From NCBI RefSeq assembly GCF_900460315.1, contig NZ_UHIO01000001.1, positions 1,579,501 to 1,643,500 on the forward strand: a stretch of 64,000 bases of DNA, read 5' to 3'. Below, in pieces: positions 7,421-16,961 of the stretch (its first letter is position 1; each line of letters begins with the position of its first letter). Origin of the DNA: Veillonella criceti. Lineage in GTDB: Bacteria; Bacillota; Negativicutes; Veillonellales; Veillonellaceae. Made by a program: the position numbers and the translations under genes. The notes beneath the pieces were generated by a model. That model was not told where the DNA came from. It did no database searches and was given only the letters and a program-made list of their open reading frames with translations.

Positions 7421-8599
7421 ATGAAGCAATTATATGAAAAAGTTCTTACAGGGCGTTTTGTGACAAGACCTAATCGGTTTGTAGTCCATTTGGCCATGGA
7501 TCACTTAGACGGTGAGGTCGTGGCGGCTCATCTACCAAATCCTGGGCGTATGTGGGAACTTTTATATCCTAATGTAAAATTTTATGTAGTTCATCACCCA
7601 AAGGCTGGTGCTAAAACACAGTATCGAGTGATTGGCATTGAGCGTGATGGCGTTCCTATTATGTTAGATACAAATTACAGTAATGATGTGGCGGAGTATC
7701 TAATTAGTACGAAACAGATCCCTGGTTGGGAACAGTGGGGCGTCGTGCGCCGTGAATATACGGTCGGGCAAAGTCGCTTTGATCTCCTTTTAACTAACGA
7801 TAAGGGAGCCTCTTTTTTACTTGAAGTTAAATCTTGTACGCTTTTTAGTCGTCATGGCGCTATGTTTCCTGATGCCATTACGGAACGAGGGCGGAAACAT
7901 TTATTACATTTGCAACACTTGCAATCGGAAGGCTATCATACGGGGGTGTTATTTCTTGTACAATGGGAATATGCTCAGTGGTTTTTGCCTGATTATCATA
8001 CGGATTTAGCCTTTGCTCAGACATTTGCTGAAGTGGCTGGCGATTTGGACTGGAAGGCGATAGCCCTTCGTTGGACTGCTGAGTTTACAATGCCGACAGT
8101 GATTCGTGAGTGCTATTATGAGAAGGCTTTGGTAGAGCAGGAAGGTCAGGATCGAGGCGATTACTTAGTTGTGCTACAATTGCCTGAAACGAGGGAGTTA
8201 GATATTGGCAGTAAAGGGCCTATGCATTTTGAAGCGGGATATTACACCTATGTAGGTTCGGCGAAAGCAAATTTATCAAAACGATTAGAACGGCATAAAC
8301 GAAAACGTAAAAAATTACATTGGCATTTAGATTATTTCCGTTCTCATTGTGACATCATTGCTACGGTGCCAATTCGTAGTAGTGCTGATTTAGAATGTGA
8401 GTTAGCAAAGGCTATGAAACAGCTTGATACTTGGGAAGTAAAGGGCTTTGGTTGCAGTGATTGTGACTGTACGAGCCACCTCTTTGGTACAAGCTATAAT
8501 CCGATTCATAATAAAGACTTTATGGATATGGTAGAAGATTTTCGTATGAATCGACTTGATGCACGGTTTGAAATTCGTGAAGGTTTCATTGAACCATGA
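7421..8599 (+). CDS. sfsA: SfsA nuclease-like protein fused to a GIY-YIG/DUF123 domain
   Basis: A 392-residue two-domain protein. Residues about 1-235 match SfsA (sugar fermentation stimulation protein), with the N-terminal RFVTRPNRFVV strand, HLPNPGRMWELL and the nuclease-like segment FLLEVKSCTLF. Residues about 245-370 match DUF123, a GIY-YIG-like domain: GDYLVVLQL, GYYTYVGSA, KLHWHLDYF and GFGCSDCDCTSHLF. SfsA is normally a single domain of about 230 residues and its molecular role is poorly defined; the fusion suggests a DNA- or RNA-processing role. GAGG seven bases before 7421 supports this start over the ATG at 7382. The junction is continuous and in frame. Confidence 0.88.
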   Translation: MKQLYEKVLTGRFVTRPNRFVVHLAMDHLDGEVVAAHLPNPGRMWELLYPNVKFYVVHHPKAGAKTQYRVIGIERDGVPIMLDTNYSNDVAEYLISTKQIPGWEQWGVVRREYTVGQSRFDLLLTNDKGASFLLEVKSCTLFSRHGAMFPDAITERGRKHLLHLQHLQSEGYHTGVLFLVQWEYAQWFLPDYHTDLAFAQTFAEVAGDLDWKAIALRWTAEFTMPTVIRECYYEKALVEQEGQDRGDYLVVLQLPETRELDIGSKGPMHFEAGYYTYVGSAKANLSKRLERHKRKRKKLHWHLDYFRSHCDIIATVPIRSSADLECELAKAMKQLDTWEVKGFGCSDCDCTSHLFGTSYNPIHNKDFMDMVEDFRMNRLDARFEIREGFIEP

Positions 8600-8654
8600 A
8601 TTAAAGTGTGTATTTTTCAGGTAAAGCCTTAAGAAGTAGCATTATACCGCTAAA

Positions 8655-8665
8655 AATGCTATAAT
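8655..8665 (+). promoter_or_regulatory. Extended -10 promoter for gyrA
   Basis: TGcTATAAT gives a perfect extended -10 about 69 bases before the gyrA GTG. No good -35 is visible at the usual distance. Confidence 0.5.
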
Positions 8666-8733
8666 ATAAGTTGCTAATAAAATAAATTAATAGATTATAC
8701 TTACGATTAGTTATTATTAAATGAGGTGAGACT

Positions 8734-11211
8734 GTGGAGGAAACGACCTGGAGTCATGGGAAAATTGAGCCTATCCAGATTGATAAAGAAATGAAGAGCT
8801 CCTATATCGATTATGCTATGAGTGTAATCGTTATGCGTGCCTTGCCGGATGTTCGTGATGGTCTTAAACCAGTGCATCGTCGCATTTTGTATGCTATGCA
8901 TGAAACAGGCATGGCCCCAAATAAGCCCTATAAGAAATCGGCCCGTATCGTCGGGGACGTACTAGGTAAATATCATCCTCATGGGGATAGTTCAGTATAT
9001 GATGCAACTGTGCGCTTAGCACAAGATTTTAATACGCGCTACCTCTTGGTAGATGGTCATGGTAACTTTGGTTCTATTGATGGTGACTCAGCAGCAGCTA
9101 TGCGTTACACTGAAGTTCGTATGGCTCGTATTACCACAGAAATGTTGGCAGATATTGACAAAGATACCGTTGATTTCATGCCAAACTATGATGAGTCCTT
9201 ACAAGAACCGACGGTGTTACCAGCAAAGATTCCTAATTTATTGATTAATGGTTCCGCTGGTATTGCCGTAGGGATGGCTACGAATATTCCACCGCATAAC
9301 TTAAATGAAGTAGCAGATGGCTTAATTATGCTTATTGATAATCCGGATGCTGATGTAGCGGATTTAATGACGGCGATTAAAGGGCCTGATTTCCCAACGG
9401 GGGCTTTGATTCTTGGTCGTGAAGGCATTAAAAAGGCCTATACGACAGGTCGTGGTAGCATTAAGATGCGTGCCCGTGCTACCATTGAAGAAATGAATAA
9501 AGGGAAGCACCGTATCGTTGTCACAGAGATTCCATATCAGGTTAACAAAGCGCGGGTTATTGAAAATATTGCGGAATTAAGCCGTGATAAAGTCATTGAT
9601 GGCATTACAGCGCTTCGCGATGAAAGTGACCGTCGTGGGTTACGCATTGTAGTAGAACTACGTGCTGATGTACAACCAGATATCGTGCTTAATAAATTAT
9701 ATAAACATACGCAATTGCAAGATACCTTTGGCGTTATTATGTTAGCTTTGGTAGATGGTCATCCAAAAGTGTTGACACTCAAAGAAGTGTTGACTCATTA
9801 TTTGAATCATCGGTTAGGTGTTATTGTACGCCGTACGCAATTCGAATTAGCTAAAGCTGAAGCCCGTGCTCATATTTTAGAAGGGTTACTCATTGCTCTT
9901 GACCATATTGATGAAGTTATCGCCACAATTCGTGCTTCTGAAACAGATGATATTGCGAAAAAGGCGTTAATTGAAAAATTTGGTTTATCTGAAAAACAAG
10001 CTGTTGCTATTTTGGATATGCGTTTACGCCGTTTAACTGGCTTAGAACGTGAAAAAATCGAAGACGAATATAAACAACTTGAAATTCTTATTGCTGACTT
10101 GAAAGCGATTTTAGCGAGTGAAGACCGTCAACGTGGCATCATCAAAGATGAATTGACGGAAATGAAGCAAAAATACGGTGATGAACGTCGCAGTGAAATT
10201 ACGATTGATACGTCAGAACTTGATGTAGAAGATTTAATTGCTGACGAAGAAATGGTAATTACCTTAACGCGCCAAGGTTACATTAAACGCATGAATGCTA
10301 ATGTATATCGCAACCAGCATAAAGGTGGCGTTGGTGTAGTTGGTATGAAGACTAAAGAAGATGATTATGTCGTACAGATTTCTCATGTACGGACTCATAA
10401 TACGCTTTTATTCTTCACAACAGCTGGTCGGGCCTATCGCTTGAAAGGCTATGAAGTGCCAGAAGCATCGAGTCGTAATTCACGAGGTACTGCCATTATT
10501 AATGTGTTACCACTTAATGTAGGGGAAGCGGTGACGACGATGATTGATATGGAAACGGTAAATCATGACTTGAATCTGTTCTTAGTGACGAAACAAGGCG
10601 TGGTGAAACGTACGTCCATTGAAGAATATCGCAATATTCGTCGTAGTGGCCTCAATGCGATTTCCTTAGGTGAAGAAGATCGTTTAATTGCCGTTTGCTT
10701 AACGACCGGTGGTCAAGACATTCTCTTAGGAACTCGCAAAGGTATGGCGATTCGTTTCAATGAAGAAGATGCACGTCTTATGAAACGTTCGGCACAAGGT
10801 GTTCGTGGTATTAAGCTCAACGCTGGTGACGAAGTAGTCGGTGCTGGTGTTATTACGGAGTCTGGTGAAGCTTGTCAAGTATTTACTATCAGTGAAGAAG
10901 GGTTTGGTAAACGCAATAGTGAAGATGCCTATAGCCTTCAAAAACGTGGTGGTAAAGGAACGAAAAACTTCCGTATTACCGATAAGACAGGTGATGTAGT
11001 TGCCGTTGAAATTGTAACGGATAATGATGAAGTAATGTTAATTTCAGAACAAGGCAAGATTATTCGCTTTGATATGAAAGACATTGCGATTAAGAAAGGC
11101 AAAGCGATTTCTGGTGTGAAGACACAAAGTCTTGATGCTGGTGATAAAGTCGCCTCGGTTGCGATTATCGCTAAGGAAGAACTAGAAAACGAAGAAAATA
11201 GTTTATTCTAA
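8734..11211 (+). CDS. gyrA: DNA gyrase subunit A
   Basis: The 825-residue A subunit of type II topoisomerase, which cuts and rejoins DNA while GyrB hydrolyses ATP to introduce negative supercoils. The active-site tyrosine is Y125 in RYTEVRM. The C-terminal beta-pinwheel carries QKRGGKG (residues 736-742), the GyrA box that separates gyrase from ParC. The quinolone pocket reads [10 protein letters not shown], with S86 and D90 at the positions of E. coli S83 and D87, so the common resistance substitutions are absent. The start is GTG preceded by a GAGGTGAG ribosome site. It appears monocistronic, with gyrB elsewhere. Confidence 0.97.
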   Translation: MEETTWSHGKIEPIQIDKEMKSSYIDYAMSVIVMRALPDVRDGLKPVHRRILYAMHETGMAPNKPYKKSARIVGDVLGKYHPHGDSSVYDATVRLAQDFNTRYLLVDGHGNFGSIDGDSAAAMRYTEVRMARITTEMLADIDKDTVDFMPNYDESLQEPTVLPAKIPNLLINGSAGIAVGMATNIPPHNLNEVADGLIMLIDNPDADVADLMTAIKGPDFPTGALILGREGIKKAYTTGRGSIKMRARATIEEMNKGKHRIVVTEIPYQVNKARVIENIAELSRDKVIDGITALRDESDRRGLRIVVELRADVQPDIVLNKLYKHTQLQDTFGVIMLALVDGHPKVLTLKEVLTHYLNHRLGVIVRRTQFELAKAEARAHILEGLLIALDHIDEVIATIRASETDDIAKKALIEKFGLSEKQAVAILDMRLRRLTGLEREKIEDEYKQLEILIADLKAILASEDRQRGIIKDELTEMKQKYGDERRSEITIDTSELDVEDLIADEEMVITLTRQGYIKRMNANVYRNQHKGGVGVVGMKTKEDDYVVQISHVRTHNTLLFFTTAGRAYRLKGYEVPEASSRNSRGTAIINVLPLNVGEAVTTMIDMETVNHDLNLFLVTKQGVVKRTSIEEYRNIRRSGLNAISLGEEDRLIAVCLTTGGQDILLGTRKGMAIRFNEEDARLMKRSAQGVRGIKLNAGDEVVGAGVITESGEACQVFTISEEGFGKRNSEDAYSLQKRGGKGTKNFRITDKTGDVVAVEIVTDNDEVMLISEQGKIIRFDMKDIAIKKGKAISGVKTQSLDAGDKVASVAIIAKEELENEENSLF

Positions 11212-11253
11212 TAAACTAGGGGTGTACTCATATTAATGGTGCCCCAATATAAG

Positions 11254-11313
11254 AAAGGCTATAACCAAATGCAGGGTTACTATCCAGCATCTAAGTTATA
11301 GCCTTTTTGTTAT
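11254..11313 (+). terminator. Terminator after gyrA
   Basis: AAGGCTATAAC and GTTATAGCCTT form an 11-bp stem around a long loop, followed by TTTTTG. Its 3-prime end overlaps the stop codon of the converging LysE-family gene. Confidence 0.75.
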
Positions 11314-11891
11314 AACATACTATATACACATTCGAGTAAGGTTAATGCAAGCAGTATATTAATTAAGCGAAAATGACGAGTATAAATTCGCTGCAATGCT
11401 AATCCGGCAGCAATCCAAGAACCTGTAGCAATACAACCCATGGACGCAATGAAGATATTAGCTGCTATAAGCCAAAATAATTCGGTTGTGACAGGTACTA
11501 TATAGCCTGTAAGGGCTGTAATACCGAAGATATAGATTTTTACATTGACAAATTGTAGTAGAAATCCTTTTAAAAATGAGGCAGATTGCGTGTCTGTCGT
11601 TGTTTGTGGCTTGCTCGTGGCAATCATAAAAGCGAGCCATAAAATATAGAGAATGCCTATATATTTTATGATGGTTAGTAGGTTTGGAAAGTGGCTACCC
11701 AAAAAGAAGACGAAGAGACCACAAATAATTTGGACAATGAAATACCCTGCAAAGATTCCAAAAAATAGGGGCTTGCCTTTTAACCAGCCATATACATTGG
11801 TCGTATTAAGGGCTAAAATATTACCTGGGCCAGGTGTAAACGCATTAATCATACAATATAAGATAAAATTACCAATCACATATGTTGACAT
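11310..11891 (-). CDS. LysE/RhtB family amino-acid exporter
   Basis: A 193-residue membrane protein with about six hydrophobic helices and the family's N-terminal signature NAFTPGPGNILAL (compare TPGPx), followed by a GxxxG-like helix. LysE/RhtB proteins export amino acids or related metabolites by proton antiport; the substrate cannot be read from the sequence. A LysR regulator encoded 279 bases upstream on the same strand is the likely controller, as is common for this family. The ribosome site GGAGG lies before the ATG at 11891. Length and helix pattern are normal. Confidence 0.85.
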   Translation of the reverse strand: MSTYVIGNFILYCMINAFTPGPGNILALNTTNVYGWLKGKPLFFGIFAGYFIVQIICGLFVFFLGSHFPNLLTIIKYIGILYILWLAFMIATSKPQTTTDTQSASFLKGFLLQFVNVKIYIFGITALTGYIVPVTTELFWLIAANIFIASMGCIATGSWIAAGLALQRIYTRHFRLINILLALTLLECVYSML

Positions 11892-11948
11892 GATACCCTC
11901 CTAATTAATGTAAAGTGTGCGAGTGAATTGCATGTAAAATTTAGAATT

Positions 11949-11997
11949 AGTACTTAGTAGTTAGTAGTTAATAGTTAGCACTTAGTACTTAGCACTT
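11949..11997. repeat. Degenerate heptanucleotide tandem repeat (AGTNNTT), 7 copies
   Basis: Seven consecutive 7-base units read AGTACTT, AGTAGTT, AGTAGTT, AATAGTT, AGCACTT, AGTACTT, AGCACTT. It lies between the LysE-family gene and its LysR neighbour and is related to the perfect AGTGATT array at 45851-45892. Confidence 0.8.
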
Positions 11998-12170
11998 TTT
12001 AAACACGCGATTGTTAAATATTATATTAGTTAAGAGAATATCATAAAATAGATTTTAATAGGTAATACATTAAAAATGAGGCTAAACATAGTTTTAAACT
12101 ATGGATAGCCTCTAGTACATCTTCATAAGATATAGTATGTTTCATAACCCTATATTTTAAATAGGGCCGC

Positions 12171-13073
12171 TTATAATGTTTCGTATTGTTTTAAGGCTTC
12201 TACATAGTAAGTCGCTAGGGGTGATAGTTTTTGATTGGCTAATTGAATATAGCCAATTGTCATGGTTTCTTCAACAGCTAACGGAATGGCTATTAGGGCA
12301 TCACCTTGTAAATAACTAGGCATAATACCACTGGAAATTGTATAGCCATCTAGGCCTATTAATAAATTGACTACAGAGGCACGATCACTAACGCGAACAA
12401 TTTTATCGTTTGGTAAGGTACTGAGAATTTCTTCAGCATAATATTCTGATTCATAGGCTCCTTGGAGAAAATTAAGGCGCGCATAGGGTTTTAGATCTTC
12501 TAGGGTTACGAATTCTTTATGGGCGAGTGGATGATGGCGTCGTAAAAACACATGAGGTTTAGTAGTGAATAAAGGGGTAAAGGTTAGTTGGCGTTGCGTA
12601 ATCTCTTTACGAAGTACCGTCTCATTATTAGCACTCAAATATAGAATGCCTAAGTCACTGAAGCGATTTTTTACATCTTCTAATATTTGATAGGTTCTCG
12701 TTTCATTTAAAATAAATTCAAAACGATCATCACCAAATTGTTTAACCATATCTACAAAGGCATTGGCCGTAAAGGTATAATGTTGTGTAGATACAGAGAA
12801 GCGAATTTTTTCAGGTTGATTATTAATAAATTTATCTTCTAGTAAGTCCATTTGTTGACAGACAGAGCGGGCATAGCCAATAAATTGTTGACCAAATTGG
12901 GTAAGGACAACACCACTATGTTGCCGGATGAATAAAGTTTCTTGGAGTGTTTTTTCAATTTCGTGCAGTGCATTTGATAGACTCGGTTGCGAGATATATA
13001 AACGCCGAGCTGCTTCTGTAATTGAGGCTGTTTCTGCAATCATAAGAATATATTTTAATTGTTGTAATGTCAT
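12171..13073 (-). CDS. LysR family transcriptional regulator
   Basis: A 300-residue regulator. The N-terminal winged helix-turn-helix (about 1-60) reads LQQLKYILMIAETASITEAARRLYISQPSLSNALHEIE in outline, the classic LysR start, followed by the linker helix and a periplasmic-binding-protein-like effector domain (about 90-295). The effector is unknown. LysR proteins usually control a neighbouring gene; the LysE-family exporter downstream on the same strand is the obvious candidate. A 278-base gap separates its start from the divergent DUF2156 gene. Confidence 0.92.
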   Translation of the reverse strand: MTLQQLKYILMIAETASITEAARRLYISQPSLSNALHEIEKTLQETLFIRQHSGVVLTQFGQQFIGYARSVCQQMDLLEDKFINNQPEKIRFSVSTQHYTFTANAFVDMVKQFGDDRFEFILNETRTYQILEDVKNRFSDLGILYLSANNETVLRKEITQRQLTFTPLFTTKPHVFLRRHHPLAHKEFVTLEDLKPYARLNFLQGAYESEYYAEEILSTLPNDKIVRVSDRASVVNLLIGLDGYTISSGIMPSYLQGDALIAIPLAVEETMTIGYIQLANQKLSPLATYYVEALKQYETL

Positions 13074-13254
13074 AATAGCTCCTTAAATCATAGGCAGATT
13101 GGGTAATGGCACTAGGTGTTAATACTGTATTTTATACGCTAGTAATCAATAATAGTGAATTTATTTATAATATGATAGTACCAAAGAATTCTCTTTTGCA
13201 CAATTTTATGGTACAATACATATATATAGAATGAGATATATAGATATAGTTTGT

Positions 13255-13282
13255 TTTACAAAGTAGTATTATGTAGTATAAT
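13255..13282 (+). promoter_or_regulatory. Promoter for the DUF2156 gene
   Basis: TTTACA (13255-13260), a 16-base spacer and a perfect TATAAT (13277-13282), about 70 bases before the proposed ATT start. Confidence 0.65.
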
Positions 13283-13351
13283 AAAAGAGTTCGCCCTTAT
13301 AAGGGGAGGCTTGGGAAATTTGAATATATAGTATTGTAGGAGGCGAGTCCT

Positions 13352-14260
13352 ATTTTAGAATTTAAACGTTTTGAATTAAAAGATAAACCAGTAATTGATG
13401 ATTATTTTGCAGAACATCATTATGAAGCTTCGGATTGTTGCTTCACAACTTTATTTATGTGGCAGGATGCTTATGGCATTCAGTGGGCAGAGGAAGATGG
13501 CGTACTCTTTATTAAAGGGGGCGGCAAGCGTGAACCATTTATGCTACCACCTTTTGCCGGTAAAGATGCTAAATTTGTAGATGGCCTTGAAATGGCTAAA
13601 GAGTGGTTTAAGGTTAATAATTTGCCATTCCGTTTAAAAGGGGTTAATCCTATTATGATGGAACGGATGAATACCTTATGCCCTGATTGTTATGAATTTA
13701 CACCGGACAGAGATAATTTTGAATATATTTATAAGACTCAGGATTTGATTTCCTTGTCTGGTAAAAAGTTACGTCAGAAGAAAAATCATTTGAATCAGTT
13801 CCGCATGCAATATACCAATTATGAATATATGCCGTTGACGGATGATATTTTTGCTGATTGTATTGCTACGGCAGAGTCTTGGGTGGAAACTCATCATGAA
13901 GAAGGCATTGAAGACGAATTAGAAGCTATTAAACTGTTATTCCAGCATTGGGATGAATTAGGTCTTGTAGGTGGTGCGATTAAATTGTTTGGTCGTATTG
14001 AAGCCTTTACCATTGGGCAGATGCTCAATGACCGTATGGCTTTAATTCATATTGAAAAGGCAAACCCTACGATTCGTGGGCTTTATCAGGCCATTAATAA
14101 TGAATTTATTCGTCATGAATTTGCAGAAACAGAATTTGTAAATCGTGAAGAAGATATGGGCTTACCAGGTCTTCGCAAAGCGAAAGAATCGTATAATCCA
14201 GATCATTTTGCAGAAAAATATGATGCAGTGTATGCTGACCAATGTCCCGTTGAGGCATAA
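13352..14260 (+). CDS. DUF2156 family protein, apparent ATT start codon
   Basis: A 302-residue protein of the DUF2156 family (GNAT-like fold related to the C-terminal domain of lysyl-phosphatidylglycerol synthase); the exact reaction is unknown. The reading frame opens after an in-frame TAG and holds no ATG, GTG or TTG before codon 36 (13457). AGGAGG (13338-13343) lies exactly 8 bases before an ATT at 13352, and the residues that follow, LEFKRFELKDK, resemble the usual N-terminus of this family (M-[LI]-EFK). I therefore call ATT as the start; beginning at 13457 would lose 35 conserved residues. A terminator follows the gene. Confidence 0.78.
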   Translation: MLEFKRFELKDKPVIDDYFAEHHYEASDCCFTTLFMWQDAYGIQWAEEDGVLFIKGGGKREPFMLPPFAGKDAKFVDGLEMAKEWFKVNNLPFRLKGVNPIMMERMNTLCPDCYEFTPDRDNFEYIYKTQDLISLSGKKLRQKKNHLNQFRMQYTNYEYMPLTDDIFADCIATAESWVETHHEEGIEDELEAIKLLFQHWDELGLVGGAIKLFGRIEAFTIGQMLNDRMALIHIEKANPTIRGLYQAINNEFIRHEFAETEFVNREEDMGLPGLRKAKESYNPDHFAEKYDAVYADQCPVEA

Positions 14261-14265
14261 AGGCT

Positions 14266-14294
14266 AGAGGAGTCCGAGGGGACTCCTCTTTTTG
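14266..14294 (+). terminator. Terminator after the DUF2156 gene
   Basis: AGAGGAGTCC, a GAG loop and GGACTCCTCT, followed by TTTTT. Confidence 0.9.
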
Positions 14295-14344
14295 CATATA
14301 TGTTTTTGTATATTGTAAATATAAAAGTTAGTATGAGGTGACGT

Positions 14345-15565
14345 ATGGAATTTAGAATAGCAACTGCGCAGGATACAGAGGCGGTTAAAAATTTGTGGGC
14401 CTACTGCTTTGAAACAGCGGACGACCCATTTTTTCAATATTATTTTTCAAAAGCATATGAGCCAGAACATACAATGGTAGGTTATGAGGGCGATTTATTA
14501 GCCAGTATGGTTCATTTGCGCCAATACACCTTAGCTGTGCGTGGTGCTCAGTTACCAGTGAGTTATATGGTAGGTGTAGCTACTGATCCTGTGGCTCGTC
14601 GAGGTGGTATTGGGGGCCAGCTTTTGTTATCTTCTTTAGAAGAATTAAAACAGAGAGGCCAAGGACTGACGATTCTTATGCCATCAAAAGCTGCTTTTTA
14701 TCAGCAATATGGCTGGGAATTATATGCGCACCAATGGGTGCAAACTTTGCCTTTAGAAGAACTACGACCTTTGACGGATAAGACGTTGCATTTTGGTTTA
14801 GTGCATTCAGACGATGAGTGGTCAAAGCTTGCACCGGTATATGAGACCTATACGAAAGGGGTATCTGGGTATGCTATCCGTGGTGAAAAAGAATGGCGCC
14901 GTTTGTTAGGCAGCTTTTTTGCAGAAGGCGTACGTGTAGCTTATGTAGCTGATGAAGCTGGGCATATTGAAGGCTATGCGGTGTATCGCTTAGGGGCTGA
15001 AGAGATTCCCGTTACGGAGTTTGTGTATACCTCTCGTCGAGCTCAGAAAGGTCTTCTTAATTATTTGTATAATCATCGTTCGCAAGGGAGTTCCATTCGT
15101 TGGAATGAAGGAATGCAAGATGAATCATATATTTTCCATCCTAATGGCAAAACAGGCCATACGACTATGCCTTACATGATGAGTCGTATTGTGGATGTAG
15201 TGACGGCTATGGCTAGTGTACCAGCCCATATTGATGGCCATTGGTCACGCATTTCAGCTGTTTCAGAAGGAGGCACGTATACATTCATATTAGGCGTGAA
15301 GGATTCGTTAGCTTCTTGGAATGAGGGAACCTATGAGGTGACAGTTCAGCACCAAGGTACTGTACAGGCGAAGAAGGTAGCGGATGTTGTAAATAATGAT
15401 GTTGATGTAGTGATGGCAGTGGGCGCTTTAAGTTTAATTCTTATGGGCCGCATGACAGCTAGTGAATTAGCCTTTGAAGGAAAAGTGAGTGGTAACGACA
15501 CTGTATTGGCTATGTTAGATCGAATATATCCAAAGCAAAAAACATATATTAATGAATGGTGGTAA
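14345..15565 (+). CDS. Eis-like GNAT family N-acetyltransferase
   Basis: 406 residues with the three-part Eis layout. The N-terminal GNAT domain (about 1-140) has the acetyl-CoA loop VATDPVARRGGIGGQLL (R/Q-x-x-G-x-G/A type). A second GNAT-like domain (about 150-285) follows, then a sterol-carrier-protein-like C-terminal domain (about 290-406). Eis proteins acetylate amines on aminoglycosides or proteins in Mycobacterium; Firmicute homologs of this length are mostly uncharacterised. The ribosome site GAGGTGACGT precedes the ATG. It follows a terminator, so it probably has its own promoter. Confidence 0.85.
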   Translation: MEFRIATAQDTEAVKNLWAYCFETADDPFFQYYFSKAYEPEHTMVGYEGDLLASMVHLRQYTLAVRGAQLPVSYMVGVATDPVARRGGIGGQLLLSSLEELKQRGQGLTILMPSKAAFYQQYGWELYAHQWVQTLPLEELRPLTDKTLHFGLVHSDDEWSKLAPVYETYTKGVSGYAIRGEKEWRRLLGSFFAEGVRVAYVADEAGHIEGYAVYRLGAEEIPVTEFVYTSRRAQKGLLNYLYNHRSQGSSIRWNEGMQDESYIFHPNGKTGHTTMPYMMSRIVDVVTAMASVPAHIDGHWSRISAVSEGGTYTFILGVKDSLASWNEGTYEVTVQHQGTVQAKKVADVVNNDVDVVMAVGALSLILMGRMTASELAFEGKVSGNDTVLAMLDRIYPKQKTYINEWW

Positions 15566-15698
15566 TGTAGACGTATTCGCTAGTGGTATGATACCCCTTA
15601 AAATGTCCACTGTGTTGCCGAATTGAAAACCTTAGCGTTCATAAAGACGTGTTATAATGGACGTATGATTTAATACATTAAAAAGCATGGAGGACCAA

Positions 15699-16928
15699 AT
15701 GAAAGATTTATATTGTATGTTAGAGAGAGAGGTACTACCTGCTTTTGGTTGTACAGAACCGATTGCTTTGGCGTTTGCAGCGGCTAAAGCAGTAGAGGTT
15801 TTGGGGACATTTCCAACGAGTTTACATGCTGATTGTAGTGGCAATATTATTAAGAATGCTAAAAGTGTGACCATTCCTAATGCAGAGGGGCGCACTGGGT
15901 TTTATTATAGTTTGATTCTAGGGGCTATCGTAGGTGATGCGTCTAAAGAATTAGAAGTGCTAGAAGGCTTAACCAGTGCTGATGTAGCAAGGGCTGATGA
16001 TTTATTTAATAGCAATTTCTGTACCGTTTCATTAGCAGAAGGCGTTGCTAATTTATATATTCAGGTAAGGGCTAGCACAGAAGAACATGAAGTCATAGTG
16101 ACGGTACAGCAGAAGCATACGAATATTACTCATATTGAAAAAGATGGGGTTGTATTATTAGACATTCCTATGGAGCAAGTGCTGGCTGATGAGTTACAAA
16201 TGACTTTTGATGATTGCTACGAATTCGCAGAAGAAGCGGATTTGAATCGGTTGAAAGAACTATTGAGTCGTCAATTTTCATATAATATGGCGATTGCCGA
16301 AGAAGGTATGAAAAATGCATATGGTTCAAATATTGGTAAATTAATCATTGAAGAATCAGCATCTATTGCAGATAAAGCACGGGCCTATGCGGCTGCTGGC
16401 TCAGATGCGCGTATGGGTGGTTGTAGCATGCCAGTGATGATAAACTGTGGCAGTGGTAATCAAGGTATCACTTTGTCTGTGCCTATTTTGGTATATGCTG
16501 AAGAATATAATGTGTCTGAAGAACGTCGATATCGTGCGTTAGCATTGGCTAATGTATTGGCTCTTTATATTAAACATGATATTGGGCGTTTGAGTGCTTA
16601 TTGTGGTGTAGTAAGTGCGGCCTCTGCAACAGCAGCGGGCATTGCTTATATGCTAGAAGAATCAAAGGACGTTGTTTGGGAAACGTTATCCAATGCGCTA
16701 GTAGGGACGTCGGGTGTTGTGTGTGATGGTGCTAAAGCATCTTGTGCTATGAAGATTGGCATGTCCTTAGGTAATGCGTTATTATCCTATCGTCAGGCGA
16801 AAACAAATAATAGTTTCAAAAATGGCGATGGTATTGTAAAGGGTTCTATTGATGAAACAGTGCATACGGTAGGGCGTATTGCTCGTGATGGGATGCGTGA
16901 AACGGACATTGTTATTTGTGGCAAGTAG
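15699..16928 (+). CDS. L-cysteine desulfidase / serine-dehydratase-alpha-like protein (CyuA/UPF0597 family)
   Basis: A 409-residue protein of the UPF0597 family, whose studied members (CyuA/YhaM type) degrade L-cysteine to pyruvate, sulfide and ammonia with an Fe-S cluster. Visible family landmarks are FGCTEPIALA (C18), DCSGNIIKNAK, MGGCSMPVMINCGSGNQG, CDGAKASCAMKIG and the C-terminal GRIARDGM. GGAGGACCAA places the start at 15699; an ATG at 15687 lies inside that ribosome site. A TATAAT lies at 15653-15658. It may balance the cysteine synthesis genes at 40.9-42.5 kb, but that link is inference. Confidence 0.87.
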   Translation: MKDLYCMLEREVLPAFGCTEPIALAFAAAKAVEVLGTFPTSLHADCSGNIIKNAKSVTIPNAEGRTGFYYSLILGAIVGDASKELEVLEGLTSADVARADDLFNSNFCTVSLAEGVANLYIQVRASTEEHEVIVTVQQKHTNITHIEKDGVVLLDIPMEQVLADELQMTFDDCYEFAEEADLNRLKELLSRQFSYNMAIAEEGMKNAYGSNIGKLIIEESASIADKARAYAAAGSDARMGGCSMPVMINCGSGNQGITLSVPILVYAEEYNVSEERRYRALALANVLALYIKHDIGRLSAYCGVVSAASATAAGIAYMLEESKDVVWETLSNALVGTSGVVCDGAKASCAMKIGMSLGNALLSYRQAKTNNSFKNGDGIVKGSIDETVHTVGRIARDGMRETDIVICGK

Positions 16929-16961
16929 AGTATTAAGTATTTGGTGGAGAGGATGAGAGTT

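Noticed and set aside
8734-11211. Topoisomerase IV subunit ParC instead of GyrA
   Set aside because: An intact GyrA box (QKRGGKG) is present in the C-terminal pinwheel, which ParC lacks.
13457-14260. ATG at 13457 as the true start of the DUF2156 gene
   Set aside because: It has no ribosome site and would delete 35 residues that resemble the family N-terminus, while a well-placed AGGAGG precedes the ATT at 13352.
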